A stretch of 49,501 bases of DNA from an uncultured Bacteroidales bacterium (GTDB taxonomy: Bacteria; Bacteroidota; Bacteroidia; Bacteroidales; Muribaculaceae), in the NCBI GenBank assembly GCA_902784675.1, contig CACZVR010000004.1:1-49501 (forward strand). Reading direction: 5' to 3'. Positions 39,153 through 47,382 of this stretch are shown here, one piece after another; the first letter of the stretch is position 1, and each line of letters begins with the position of its first letter. The position numbers were made by a program, and so were the translations under genes. The notes below the pieces were generated by a model. The model did no database searches. It had not been told where the DNA came from and worked only from the letters and a program-made list of their open reading frames with translations.

Positions 39153-39605
39153 TTAGCGACGTTTCTTGGTCGCTTTCTTCTTGCTGGTCGCTTTCTTTTT
39201 GCTGGTTGAAGTTGATTTCACCTGATCAAGACCCATCTGGATGTTCTGGATGAGCGCCTTGCTGGTGTAGGTAGCACCAGTGGCGATGTCGGCATTGAGT
39301 TTCTTGGCCTGTGCGACGGTCTTGCCGATGTACTGGGGCAACACCTTTTCCTTAGCACGCTTGAGATAACCTGGAGACTCCTGGTTGGGCAAGACTTCGA
39401 TGTTCTCGATGACACCGTTCTTGACGGTGATGTTGAGCGGTGTGGTGCCGTTATAGCCTATCACCTTGTTGGCGATATCGCCGGTGTAGATGACCTGCGT
39501 AGCACTGGCCTTTTTGGCAGTCGTTTTTTTCTTGGTGCGCGCATCGAGCGAGACGCTACTTGCCACGAGCAGAATGATGGCTGCAATGATGATTGTCTTT
39601 TTCAT
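39153..39605 (-). CDS. Exported FMN-binding-domain protein with covalent flavin motif
   Basis: The 150-residue protein has a signal peptide (KKTIIIAAIILLVASSVSLD) and one FMN_bind domain (about 42-130). The flavinylation motif D106-I-A-T-G-A-T112 (NADIATGATYTSKALIQNI) fits the Dxx[ST]GAT consensus used by ApbE, so FMN is probably attached at T112. It resembles the FMN-bearing part of RnfG/NqrC-like electron carriers but is free-standing. The tail is Lys/Ser/Thr-rich (STSKKKATSKKKATKKRR) and the head has KKKTTAKKA, an unusual charge for an electron carrier, perhaps for binding polymers or membranes. Downstream of the MurU-like gene, separated by a 7-bp tandem array. Confidence 0.85.
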   Translation of the reverse strand: MKKTIIIAAIILLVASSVSLDARTKKKTTAKKASATQVIYTGDIANKVIGYNGTTPLNITVKNGVIENIEVLPNQESPGYLKRAKEKVLPQYIGKTVAQAKKLNADIATGATYTSKALIQNIQMGLDQVKSTSTSKKKATSKKKATKKRR

Positions 39606-39606
39606 A

Positions 39607-39634
39607 TTAGTCGTTAGTTTTTAGTCCTTAGTTT
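39607..39634 (+). repeat. 7-bp tandem array (TTAGTNN x4)
   Basis: TTAGTCG, TTAGTTT, TTAGTCC, TTAGTTT directly upstream of the FMN-binding gene's start codon. Confidence 0.8.
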
Positions 39635-39674
39635 TTTGATAGCCGTGACGGAAACACGGCATCGACGACAGTTA

Positions 39675-40424
39675 TTAATGTTGAAGCAAATCTTGTGCCA
39701 GGGCGAGGGTCTCGGGCTTGCCGATGTCCATCCACTGGTAGTCCTCGAGGGGATGATAACCCTGAATGAGGTGGTGAGAACACTGCTTGATATAGAACGG
39801 CGTCACGGAAAACTTTTCCTCACCCGTCTTGCGGTGATAACGTTCCAACTCGGGGAAAATGCGAGGCGAGATGACGTGCAGACCGCCAAAAGCCAACTCC
39901 TTTAATGCCAAACCCTGCAATTTCTCGGGATCAGGTTTCACTTCGCCCGTAGCCTTATTGGTCCATCCACGCAAGCGGTCATTCTCATCGAAGAGGAAAT
40001 AGCGTTGAGTCTTTCTCTCCTTGACCAGAATGGTCGCAAGGGCATCGTGACTGCAGTGATAATCATAGAATGCTCGCAAGTCCAACGTGCTGATGATGTC
40101 GGTGTTGTGCACCAGGAAGGGGTCGTCACCATCGAGCCATTGCCGAGCCTTAAGGATGCCACCACCAGTGTCGAGCAGCAAGCCGCGCTCGTCGCTGATG
40201 TGAATATTGAGACCGAAGTTATCATTCTTCTCAAGGAAGTCGATGATCATCTGGCCAAAGTGGTGGATGTTGATGGTGATGTCATTAAAACCCGCTGCAG
40301 CAATACGCTCAATGACATGCTGCAGCATGGGCTTGCCCGCAATCTCGACCATCGCTTTGGGGCGGTCGTCGGTCAGCGGTTTGAGGCGTGTACCCAGCCC
40401 CGCGGCAAAAATCATCGCTTTCAT
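39675..40424 (-). CDS. Sugar-1-phosphate nucleotidyltransferase (MurU-like)
   Basis: The 249-residue enzyme belongs to the nucleotidyl-transferase family: MKAMIFAAGLGTRLKPLTDD, then RPKAMVEIAGKPML, HNTDIISTLDL and HPLEDYQWMDIGKPETL. It probably makes a UDP-sugar. The start overlaps the AmgK-RapZ stop by 4 bp. In Pseudomonas AmgK phosphorylates MurNAc or GlcNAc at C1 and MurU adds UMP in peptidoglycan recycling. The tight pairing here supports the same anomeric-sugar salvage, but the substrate is inferred from context. Confidence 0.85.
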   Translation of the reverse strand: MKAMIFAAGLGTRLKPLTDDRPKAMVEIAGKPMLQHVIERIAAAGFNDITINIHHFGQMIIDFLEKNDNFGLNIHISDERGLLLDTGGGILKARQWLDGDDPFLVHNTDIISTLDLRAFYDYHCSHDALATILVKERKTQRYFLFDENDRLRGWTNKATGEVKPDPEKLQGLALKELAFGGLHVISPRIFPELERYHRKTGEEKFSVTPFYIKQCSHHLIQGYHPLEDYQWMDIGKPETLALAQDLLQH

Positions 40425-41884
40425 TGCACCACAGGATTAAGAGTGCGCTCATGGTCGGGTTGTTCGCGATGAGACAACTCGACACGCACATTGAACTTGT
40501 CATGGATGTGCTCGGCCAAGTGCTCGGCGGCATAGACCGAGCGGTGCTGACCACCCGTACAGCCGAAGCATACCATCAAGTCGGTGAAGTTGCGTTTCTT
40601 GTAGCGCTCGACCGACTCGTCGACCAGCGCATAGACGTGCTCCAGCCACTTGTCGATGGTACTCTCTTTCTTGAGAAAATCAATCACATTCTGGTCCAGA
40701 CCCGTGAAGGCTTTGTATTTGTCATACTTGCCCGGGTTGTTCAACGCACGGCAGTCAAACACGAAACCGCCACCGTTGCCTGAGGGGTCGTGGGGAATGC
40801 CCTTCTTGTAGGCAAAACTCATCACCCTGACGGTCAACCCCTTGTCCTCGCTGACAAAGTCCTTGAGATTCACCAGTTCGTCAATGACGAGGCTCAAGTA
40901 GGGATATTGGGTGAAGGGATTGTCAATCACCAGTTTGCGCAGATTGGCAACCGCGGGCACGATGCTGTTCTTCATGAAGTCGGGCTTTTTCTCGAAATAG
41001 CCACGGAAGCCGTAGGCACCCAGCACCTGCAACGTGCGGAAGAGCACGAACAGCCGCAGATTGCTGTGGAATTCCTTCTCGTCAAGATCGGGAAGGTACT
41101 CCTTGAGTTTCTTGAGATAGGCATTCACGAGGTCCTTCTTGAGGTCATCGGGATATTTGGCGCGTGACTGCCAGACAAACGATGCCACGTCGTAGTAGAA
41201 CGGGCCGCGACGGCCGCCCTGGAAGTCGATGAAGGCAAGTTTGCACTCGGCAGGCTTGTCGGCGTCGCCCACGAGCATGACATTGCGTGACTGGAAGTCA
41301 CGGTACATGAACGTGTTGCTGGGCACCGTGAGCAAGTCGCGTGTGAGTTTCTCGAAATCATTCTCGAGTTTGTCCTCGTTGAAGACCACGCCCGTGGCCT
41401 TGAGGAAACAATATTTGAAATAATTGAGATCCCACTTGATGGAGCGCTCGTCGAAGCACTTGGCAGGATAACAATGGTTGTAGTCAAAATCCTCGGCACC
41501 ACGGAACTGGATATCGACCAGGTCACGCATGGTGCGTCGCAACAACTCCTTCTCCTCGCTGGTGAAGGCATGGGTGATGGAACTGCGGCGAATCTTGTTC
41601 CACAGGATATTCTCGGGCTTCTTGCCCAAATCCTCTTGGATGTAAGCCATGTGGTCATCGCTCACACCGAACACCTCGGGTACCGACAGGCCTTTCTCAC
41701 GGAAATGCTTGGCCATGTAGATGAAGGCATCATTTTCCTCGCGCGACTCACCAATAACACCCACCAGTGAACGCTCACCGGTGAGACGGTAGTACTGACG
41801 GTTAGAGCCCGCCTTGTCCATGAGCACAACCTCGGTGGGTTCGGTGCCCACATGCTGTTTATATAACTCTCTCAGTCTTTGCAT
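40421..41884 (-). CDS. AmgK-like sugar kinase fused to a RapZ C-terminal domain
   Basis: In this 487-residue fusion, residues about 1-330 are an aminoglycoside-phosphotransferase fold: AGSNRQYYRLTGERSLVGVI, the catalytic loop FMYRDFQSRNVMLVGD (Asp and Asn in place; Tyr for the usual His) and LAFIDFQGGRRGPFYYDVAS. Residues about 350-480 match the C-terminal domain of RapZ: GLTVRVMSFAYKKGIPHDPS, FVFDCRALNNPG, DLMVCFGCTGGQHRSVYAAE. In E. coli that RapZ domain binds glucosamine-6-phosphate and controls amino-sugar supply. The fusion to an AmgK-type kinase, overlapping the MurU-like gene, suggests cell-wall sugar salvage with built-in sensing. The RapZ N-terminal ATPase domain is absent. Confidence 0.88.
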   Translation of the reverse strand: MQRLRELYKQHVGTEPTEVVLMDKAGSNRQYYRLTGERSLVGVIGESREENDAFIYMAKHFREKGLSVPEVFGVSDDHMAYIQEDLGKKPENILWNKIRRSSITHAFTSEEKELLRRTMRDLVDIQFRGAEDFDYNHCYPAKCFDERSIKWDLNYFKYCFLKATGVVFNEDKLENDFEKLTRDLLTVPSNTFMYRDFQSRNVMLVGDADKPAECKLAFIDFQGGRRGPFYYDVASFVWQSRAKYPDDLKKDLVNAYLKKLKEYLPDLDEKEFHSNLRLFVLFRTLQVLGAYGFRGYFEKKPDFMKNSIVPAVANLRKLVIDNPFTQYPYLSLVIDELVNLKDFVSEDKGLTVRVMSFAYKKGIPHDPSGNGGGFVFDCRALNNPGKYDKYKAFTGLDQNVIDFLKKESTIDKWLEHVYALVDESVERYKKRNFTDLMVCFGCTGGQHRSVYAAEHLAEHIHDKFNVRVELSHREQPDHERTLNPVVQ

Positions 41885-41901
41885 TGCTATCTTTTTTGTT
41901 C

Positions 41902-41915
41902 TTAGTCCTTAGTTG
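41902..41915 (+). repeat. Two 7-bp units (TTAGTCC, TTAGTTG)
   Basis: A short member of the heptamer family, between the prfC stop and the AmgK-RapZ start. Confidence 0.5.
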
Positions 41916-41921
41916 ATAGTA

Positions 41922-43499
41922 TTAGAATTCGCTAGTGAAGTGGAAGGTGATTTTTGGGAAATCCTGTTGAGCCATCTGCAGGACATAGTTGCTGTCGGCC
42001 AAGAAGACATCCCTACCCTCGGTGTCAAGCGCCATGAACTGGTGTTTGCGCTTCTTGAATGCCTCGAGGGCATCCTCATCGTCGCTCTCGATCCAGCATG
42101 CCTTGTACAGATGAATGGGCTCCCAACGGCACTGAGCGCCGTACTCGTGCAGCAAACGATATTGGATAACCTCGAACTGCAGTTGTCCGACAGTGCCGAT
42201 GATCTTGCGGTTGTTGAACTGGTTGATGAACATCTGGGCCACACCTTCGTCCATCAACTGCTCAAGACCCTTGTTGAGTTGCTTGGTCTTCATCGGGTCG
42301 GAGTTCTCGATGTACTTGAACATCTCGGGCGAGAAACTGGGCAACCCCTTGAAGTGGAGGTCCTCACCCTCGGTGAGGGTGTCGCCGATCTTGAAGATGC
42401 CGTTGTCGGGCAAGCCCACGATGTCGCCGGGATAGACCTCGTCGATAATCTCCTTTTTCTGCGCCATGAAAGCCGTGGGAGCACTGAAGCGGTAACTCTT
42501 GCCGCTGCGCACATGCTTGTAGTTGCCGTTGCGCTGGAACACACCAGAGCACACCTTGACAAAGGCAATGCAGCTGCGGTGGTTGGGGTCCATGTTAGCG
42601 TGAATCTTGAAGACGAAGCCCGTGAACTTGTCTTCGCCGGGTTCCACCGTGCGCTCGATGGCGGTGACGGGACGCGGTGACGGCGCGATGCGCACGAAGC
42701 AGTCAAGCAACTCCTTGACGCCAAAGGTATTCAGGGCTGAACCGAAGAAGACGGGTGCCACCTTGGCATCCAAATAGTCCAATGTGTTGAAGTCGGGATA
42801 AACGCCGTCGATGAGTTCGATGTCGGCACGCAATTTCTCGGCATCGGCCTTGCCGACGGCCTGGTCGATTGCCGGGTCGTTGATGTCGTTGATGTCCACA
42901 CGGTCGGTGACATGCTGCTTGTCGGGCTTGAAAAGGCTGATGTTGTGCTCGTAGATGTTATAGACCCCCTTGAAGTGAGCCCCGATGTTGATGGGCCAGC
43001 TCAGGGGTCGCACATCGATCTTCAGTTCCTGTTCCAACTCGTCGAGGATGTCAAACGGGTCGCGTCCCTCGCGATCAAGCTTGTTGACGAAAATGATGAC
43101 GGGGGTGTTGCGCATGCGGCACACCTCCATGAGTTTGCGCGTCTGGGTCTCGACACCCTTGGCGACATCGACCACGATGATGACGCTGTCAACAGCCGTG
43201 AGGGTGCGATAAGTATCCTCGGCAAAGTCCTGGTGACCAGGAGTGTCAAGGATATTGATCTTGTAATCGCCATAGTTGAAACCCATGACCGAGGTGGCGA
43301 CCGAGATACCACGTTGTTTCTCAATCTCCATCCAGTCGCTGGTGGCTGTTTTCTTAATCTTATTGGATTTCACAGCGCCTGCCACATGGATAGCACCACC
43401 AAAGAGCAGCAGCTTCTCGGTGAGCGTCGTCTTGCCGGCATCAGGGTGAGAGATGATGGCAAAGGTGCGGCGGCGGGTTATTTCGGTTGTCAATGACAT
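41922..43499 (-). CDS. prfC: Peptide chain release factor 3
   Basis: The 525-residue GTPase removes RF1/RF2 from ribosomes after termination. G motifs: [20 protein letters not shown] (P-loop), the switch region [30 protein letters not shown] and [14 protein letters not shown]. The later RF3 signatures [17 protein letters not shown] and the C-terminal [20 protein letters not shown] are present. Full length. It lies in a minus-strand operon between rfbD (10 bp upstream) and AmgK-RapZ (37 bp downstream). Confidence 0.97.
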   Translation of the reverse strand: MSLTTEITRRRTFAIISHPDAGKTTLTEKLLLFGGAIHVAGAVKSNKIKKTATSDWMEIEKQRGISVATSVMGFNYGDYKINILDTPGHQDFAEDTYRTLTAVDSVIIVVDVAKGVETQTRKLMEVCRMRNTPVIIFVNKLDREGRDPFDILDELEQELKIDVRPLSWPINIGAHFKGVYNIYEHNISLFKPDKQHVTDRVDINDINDPAIDQAVGKADAEKLRADIELIDGVYPDFNTLDYLDAKVAPVFFGSALNTFGVKELLDCFVRIAPSPRPVTAIERTVEPGEDKFTGFVFKIHANMDPNHRSCIAFVKVCSGVFQRNGNYKHVRSGKSYRFSAPTAFMAQKKEIIDEVYPGDIVGLPDNGIFKIGDTLTEGEDLHFKGLPSFSPEMFKYIENSDPMKTKQLNKGLEQLMDEGVAQMFINQFNNRKIIGTVGQLQFEVIQYRLLHEYGAQCRWEPIHLYKACWIESDDEDALEAFKKRKHQFMALDTEGRDVFLADSNYVLQMAQQDFPKITFHFTSEF

Positions 43500-43509
43500 G
43501 TTGATCTAG

Positions 43510-43530
43510 TTAGGAGTTTGAAGTTTGGAG
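43510..43530 (+). repeat. 7-bp tandem array (TTAGGAG, TTTGAAG, TTTGGAG)
   Basis: Three units between rfbD and prfC. The first (TTA at 43510-43512) contains the rfbD stop codon on the minus strand. Confidence 0.7.
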
Positions 43531-44403
43531 TTGTTTAATGGTGTCGTGAAGGCTGTCCAGCCAGTAGGGGACAGTCACGCCGAAGGTGGTTTTGAATTTT
43601 GTTTTATCAAGCACACTGTAACTGGGACGGTGCGCCTTGGTAGGGAACTCATCGCTGTGGCAAGGCTGCACATCGCAGGTGGTGATGCCTGCCAGGCGGT
43701 GAATGGCCAGCGTGAAGTCATACCACGAGATGACGCCCTCGTTGCTAAAATGGTAGATGCCACCATACCATTTATCGGCACTCAACACTGTGATGATGGC
43801 ACGCGCCAGGTCGCGAGCACAAGTGGGTGAACCCACCTGGTCAAACACGACCTTGAGGGCGGGCTTGTCTTTACCCAGGGTGAGCATTGTCTTGACGAAA
43901 TTCTTACCGTAGGGCGAATAGAGCCATGCCGTGCGCAAGATGACCGCGTCATCGCCCAACGTTTCCAGCAACTGGCACTCACCGTCGAGTTTGGTGCGAC
44001 CGTAAGCGCTCTGTGGGCAGGTGGACATATCCTCGGTGTAAGGGACGCAGCCCTTGCCGTCAAACACATAGTCGGTGGAGATGTGAACCATGCGTGCGAC
44101 ATGACGCTTTGCGACACGGGCCAGGATGCCGACGGCATCGGCATTGAGGCGTGCAGCGAGCGGTTCATTATCCTCGGCAGCGTCAACGGCCGTGTAGGCG
44201 GCACAGTTGACAATGACATGGATGGCTTTGTCGCTGACCATCCGCTCGACAGCGTCCTCGTCGGTGATGTCGAGGGGGAGAATGTCATCACCAGCGACGT
44301 CGGTAAAGACGGCATTAAACCGCATGTCGCCGTTGAGCACGTTGCGCATCTCATGGCCTAATTGACCATTGGCACCGGTAATCAGTATGTTGGTCGTGTT
44401 CAT
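43510..44403 (-). CDS. rfbD: dTDP-4-dehydrorhamnose reductase
   Basis: The 297-residue short-chain reductase makes dTDP-L-rhamnose, the last step of the RfbABCD/RmlABCD path. NAD(P) motif ITGANGQLGHEMRN, NCAAYTAVDAAEDNE, HISTDYVFDGKG, catalytic YGRTKLDGE (YxxxK) and WLYSPYGKNFVKTMLTLG are typical. rfbA, rfbB and rfbC are not adjacent, so the pathway genes are split in this genome. It lies 4 bp after the DUF4924 gene in the Crp/Fnr-led operon. Confidence 0.95.
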   Translation of the reverse strand: MNTTNILITGANGQLGHEMRNVLNGDMRFNAVFTDVAGDDILPLDITDEDAVERMVSDKAIHVIVNCAAYTAVDAAEDNEPLAARLNADAVGILARVAKRHVARMVHISTDYVFDGKGCVPYTEDMSTCPQSAYGRTKLDGECQLLETLGDDAVILRTAWLYSPYGKNFVKTMLTLGKDKPALKVVFDQVGSPTCARDLARAIITVLSADKWYGGIYHFSNEGVISWYDFTLAIHRLAGITTCDVQPCHSDEFPTKAHRPSYSVLDKTKFKTTFGVTVPYWLDSLHDTIKQLQTSNS

Positions 44404-44407
44404 TGCG

Positions 44408-44974
44408 TTATTGATCAGTTAAATCGTCGCCGAACAGCGGTTTTTCCTCATCAAGTTTGTAATAAGCCGCAAGCATCCCGATGAAATGGGAAATCTGGCT
44501 GATGCCAGCTGCAGTGTCTTGAGTAATTTCCTTGCCCTGGAGATGGAGCATCATCACGCCATAGAGCGCATTGAAACAGGTCTCCAACTCGCTGGGACGT
44601 TGGTCCTCGGGCATGGTGGCACGCAACTGCACGATGTGAGGCAACGTGCGATAATAGTCGGCGTGGTACTCAGGGAAACGGTTTTGATCGGCGAGCAGTT
44701 GCTGGTGGAGGTCGTTGAGACGAATGAGCACGTTGTGGCACACGCGGATGTGACCGCGTTCACGCACGTTCTCCAACTGCATCATCTTGATGAGCGACTC
44801 ATACCACTCCCTGATCTCGCGGCGCGTGGAATCATCCACGTCATAGCGCGAGATGACATTGCGCTCGACCGTGTCGATGTCAAGGTTGCATGCACGCAAC
44901 AGGTCTTCGACCTGCCACAGATAGAGCAGGTATTCGGCGATATTCTCTTTACGTTTTTGTTGGGCGATGAGCAT
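44408..44974 (-). CDS. DUF4924-family helical protein
   Basis: The 188-residue cytoplasmic protein is almost entirely helical. The start MLIAQQKRKENIAEYLLYLW and the segment VEDLLRACNLDIDTVERNVI match what I know of DUF4924, a Bacteroidetes-specific family of unknown function. The last part (GISQISHFIGMLAAYYKLDE) is a conserved amphipathic helix. It is 5 bp from the Crp/Fnr gene and 4 bp from rfbD. Confidence 0.8.
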   Translation of the reverse strand: MLIAQQKRKENIAEYLLYLWQVEDLLRACNLDIDTVERNVISRYDVDDSTRREIREWYESLIKMMQLENVRERGHIRVCHNVLIRLNDLHQQLLADQNRFPEYHADYYRTLPHIVQLRATMPEDQRPSELETCFNALYGVMMLHLQGKEITQDTAAGISQISHFIGMLAAYYKLDEEKPLFGDDLTDQ

Positions 44975-44979
44975 GGTGA

Positions 44980-45681
44980 TTATCCAAAGCGGCTGATGTT
45001 GCGCAACGAGGTTTCGTCCACAATGCGGATGCGGCGACCGTCAACAGTGATGATGCGCTCCTGGGCGAAGGCCGAGAGCGTGCGGATGGCATTAGCTGTG
45101 GTCATGTTAGAGAGATTGGCCAAGTCCTCGCGCGCCATATAGATTTTCAACGTCTTGCCATCGTCCTCGTATCCGTAGTTATCCACAAGCATGCAGAGGG
45201 CCTCGGCAAGACGTCCACGGATGTGTTTCTGGGTAAGGGTGACCACCTTGGAGTCACTGCCGCCCAAATGCTTGGATAGTTCATGCAGGAAGAACCATGC
45301 CAAGTTGATGTTGCCATCGATGAGCCTTTTGACGACATCCATGGGAAGCGTTCCCACCTGAGACGGCTCGATGGCCATCGTGCTGGCGACATAAGGCTCC
45401 TTGGCAAACCAAGCGCGGTAGCCAAAGTACTGAATGGGACGGTAAAGGCGCAGAATCTGCTGTTTGCCCCCGACACCGTTCTTGAACCTTTTCACCTTGC
45501 CCTTGATGAGCACCCACAGGTATTGGGGTTCATCTTTCTCGGCATAGATGATCTGCCCCTTGCGATAGGTGTGAATAACAAAATTCTCGGCGATGAGATG
45601 CTTCTCCTCGCTGTTCAGGATAGACCAGATGTCGGCAAGATCCTCCCGTATGATGTCTTCGATTGTACTCTTAATCACCAT
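44980..45681 (-). CDS. Crp/Fnr-family transcriptional regulator
   Basis: The 233-residue protein has an N-terminal cyclic-nucleotide-binding-like beta-roll (YRKGQIIYAEKDEPQYLWVL, IKGKVKRFKNGVGGK) and a C-terminal winged HTH (RGRLAEALCMLVDNYG, MAREDLANLSNMTTANAIRT, ITVDGRRIRIVDE). The FNR four-Cys cluster is absent, and the Arg/Glu residues of a cAMP site are not clear, so the ligand is unknown. It leads the operon DUF4924-rfbD-prfC-AmgK/RapZ-MurU and has a good promoter. Autoregulation is possible but not visible. Confidence 0.92.
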   Translation of the reverse strand: MVIKSTIEDIIREDLADIWSILNSEEKHLIAENFVIHTYRKGQIIYAEKDEPQYLWVLIKGKVKRFKNGVGGKQQILRLYRPIQYFGYRAWFAKEPYVASTMAIEPSQVGTLPMDVVKRLIDGNINLAWFFLHELSKHLGGSDSKVVTLTQKHIRGRLAEALCMLVDNYGYEDDGKTLKIYMAREDLANLSNMTTANAIRTLSAFAQERIITVDGRRIRIVDETSLRNISRFG

Positions 45682-45700
45682 GCAATTATGGTTTAACGTG

Positions 45701-45731
45701 CAAAATTACAACAACTTTCCCACCCATCAAA
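45701..45731 (-). promoter_or_regulatory. Promoter of the Crp/Fnr-led operon
   Basis: Minus strand TTTG (45728-45731), 19-nt spacer, TAATTTTG (45701-45708). Leader about 13 nt. Confidence 0.75.
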
Positions 45732-45818
45732 ATCAATACCCCTAAAATTCACTAAAAGCACGATAATGAAGTGGCCCCTATGCAAAAGCACCTAGCCATC
45801 TAGCAGACAAAAAGATTG

Positions 45819-46778
45819 TCAACGACGGAAGGCGTCGGGGATGGAAACCGGGCTGTTGGGGTTGAAGCCAGGTTGATTGCGGATGGCATCGGGGACTGTG
45901 ACGGGACGGTACTTGGGGTCGCCCCAGTCACGGCTGTTTTTGCCACCGCCGAAGATGTAGTTCAATGCCTGATAGATCCATGGGCCAGCGTCAATCGAGA
46001 TGGGCGCTCCAAGCAGATTGAACGTGGGTTGCACGACGGGAAGCGTGCGCCAACGGCCTGTGTAGGGATCGTAGATGCGGCGGGCGCCCACATCGAGCGA
46101 GAAATTGTCGCTGGCATGCCAGGCGAGGGTCCCGCCATAGGACGAACTGCCCAAGAAGGGCATCGCCGCAACGGAGTGAAAGCGCTGGTTGACGTAGTAT
46201 TGCCCGAAAGCATTGAGCGAGAACTTATCGCTCAGCCTGAACGAAGCATTGCCAAACACGCCATAATCATTCCACGCCGCGCGGTCAAAATGATACTTGT
46301 TGCCCGTCACACCCGCCGTGACCTGGAGACGGTCACCCATCGGCATGGTGAAAGCCACGTTGGCACTCGCCATGTCGCCCATGCCGAGATAGGTCGTGTG
46401 GGAACCAGCTCCCGTGAGATACCCGCCACCTAAACGTGTAATGACGCCGCCCGAAGACCAGTCCCGGCTGTAGGGATTGGTATCATAACCGAAGTGAGGA
46501 ATGGTACTCAAGCGATTGACACTCCAATCCTGCTGATAGATGGCCAACGAATCGGCCATTGTGCTGTTATAATCCAGCTTGAGGTCGGCCACGGTCGGCA
46601 AGTTGGCATTGAAAGTGGGGCGGATGTTGGTGGCGGGTGTGATGGTCGCGGGCAGTTCGGGCATCGTGAAATGGGGACTTATTTTAGACTGGTCAAACTG
46701 TAGTTTGATCGTCTGGTTCTCTTGAGCCGCACCGAATAGTGCGCTCACAGCCACAACTATGGACAAAACCCGCTTCAT
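45819..46778 (-). CDS. Exported beta-rich protein, probably outer-membrane barrel-like
   Basis: The 319-residue protein starts with a signal peptide (MKRVLSIVVAVSALFGAAQE). The mature part has strand-like alternation and the barrel-type phrases RLQVTAGVTGNKYHFDRAAW, NASFRLSDKFSLNAFGQYYV and SSYGGTLAWHASDNFSLDVG. A Pro-rich tail follows (YRPVTVPDAIRNQPGFNPNS). It resembles Bacteroidales outer-membrane proteins of unknown function. I set the start at the ATG at 46778; a longer frame from 46814 would run through the promoter. The consensus -7 element ends only 5 nt before this ATG, so the mRNA may be leaderless. Confidence 0.7.
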   Translation of the reverse strand: MKRVLSIVVAVSALFGAAQENQTIKLQFDQSKISPHFTMPELPATITPATNIRPTFNANLPTVADLKLDYNSTMADSLAIYQQDWSVNRLSTIPHFGYDTNPYSRDWSSGGVITRLGGGYLTGAGSHTTYLGMGDMASANVAFTMPMGDRLQVTAGVTGNKYHFDRAAWNDYGVFGNASFRLSDKFSLNAFGQYYVNQRFHSVAAMPFLGSSSYGGTLAWHASDNFSLDVGARRIYDPYTGRWRTLPVVQPTFNLLGAPISIDAGPWIYQALNYIFGGGKNSRDWGDPKYRPVTVPDAIRNQPGFNPNSPVSIPDAFRR

Positions 46779-46783
46779 GCTTG

Positions 46784-46815
46784 CAAAAGTAGCCGATTGC
46801 GACGAAACAAGCAAA
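46784..46815 (-). promoter_or_regulatory. Consensus promoter abutting the start codon (leaderless candidate)
   Basis: Minus strand TTTG (46812-46815), 20-nt spacer, TACTTTTG (46784-46791), then five bases and ATG. Transcription normally starts 4-8 bases after this element, so at or within the start codon. Confidence 0.75.
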
Positions 46816-46834
46816 GAAGAATGGTTAAATAGTC

Positions 46835-47377
46835 TTATCGTGCACCCGGCATATTCTCCCAGCAGGCACGCAAGGCAGCGACGATGTCGTCATAGTCCTG
46901 TTGGGTGAACGGCTCGCTGCTATTGGTCAAGATGGTGTAGGTGATGCCACCCCAAGTGCGACATGTGTGAGTGTCCCTCAGCCCGTTGCGCATGTAGAAG
47001 GCGTACCGGCGACGTCGTTGCTCGAGGTTGGGAGCATCGGGTTGGAAAGGTGACTCGATATCCATGACGAACGGTTGCTGATCGCTATATTTGTTCAGGA
47101 CAGCAGTGAGGATTTCTTGTCCGTATCCCTTGCCACGCAACTCCTCCTGGACAGCGAAATACCAGCACCAGTTGTATCTTGTCATGCGCAACACCATCAT
47201 CAAGCCCACCAGCGCAGTACCATCGTAATAGGTCATATAGTCAATATCCATTGCGCCAAGCAGACAAATAAGGTCATCATAAGGGATCTGCTATTCGACA
47301 GGGAATGCCGTCTCATAGAGCCGCCTCAATTGTTCGTCGGCAGCTGTGACGCTGTTGATGGCAATTGTTGTCAACAT
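46835..47377 (-). pseudogene. GNAT acetyltransferase gene interrupted by an amber codon
   Basis: The frame starts at the ATG at 47377, 6 bp after the acyltransferase stop. It reads 28 residues (MLTTIAINSVTAADEQLRRL, YETAFPVE), meets TAG at 47291-47293, then continues in the same frame with QIPYDDLICLLGA into the 138-residue open part from the ATG at 47251. That part is a GNAT domain: YDGTALVGLMMVLR, WYFAVQEELRGKGYGQEIL with the acetyl-CoA loop, and RRRYAFYMRNGLRDT. The sequence on both sides of the TAG is what GNAT homologues have (AFPxxEQIPYDDL), so one base change broke the gene or the codon is read through. Substrate unknown. Confidence 0.8.
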
Positions 47378-47382
47378 TTTGA

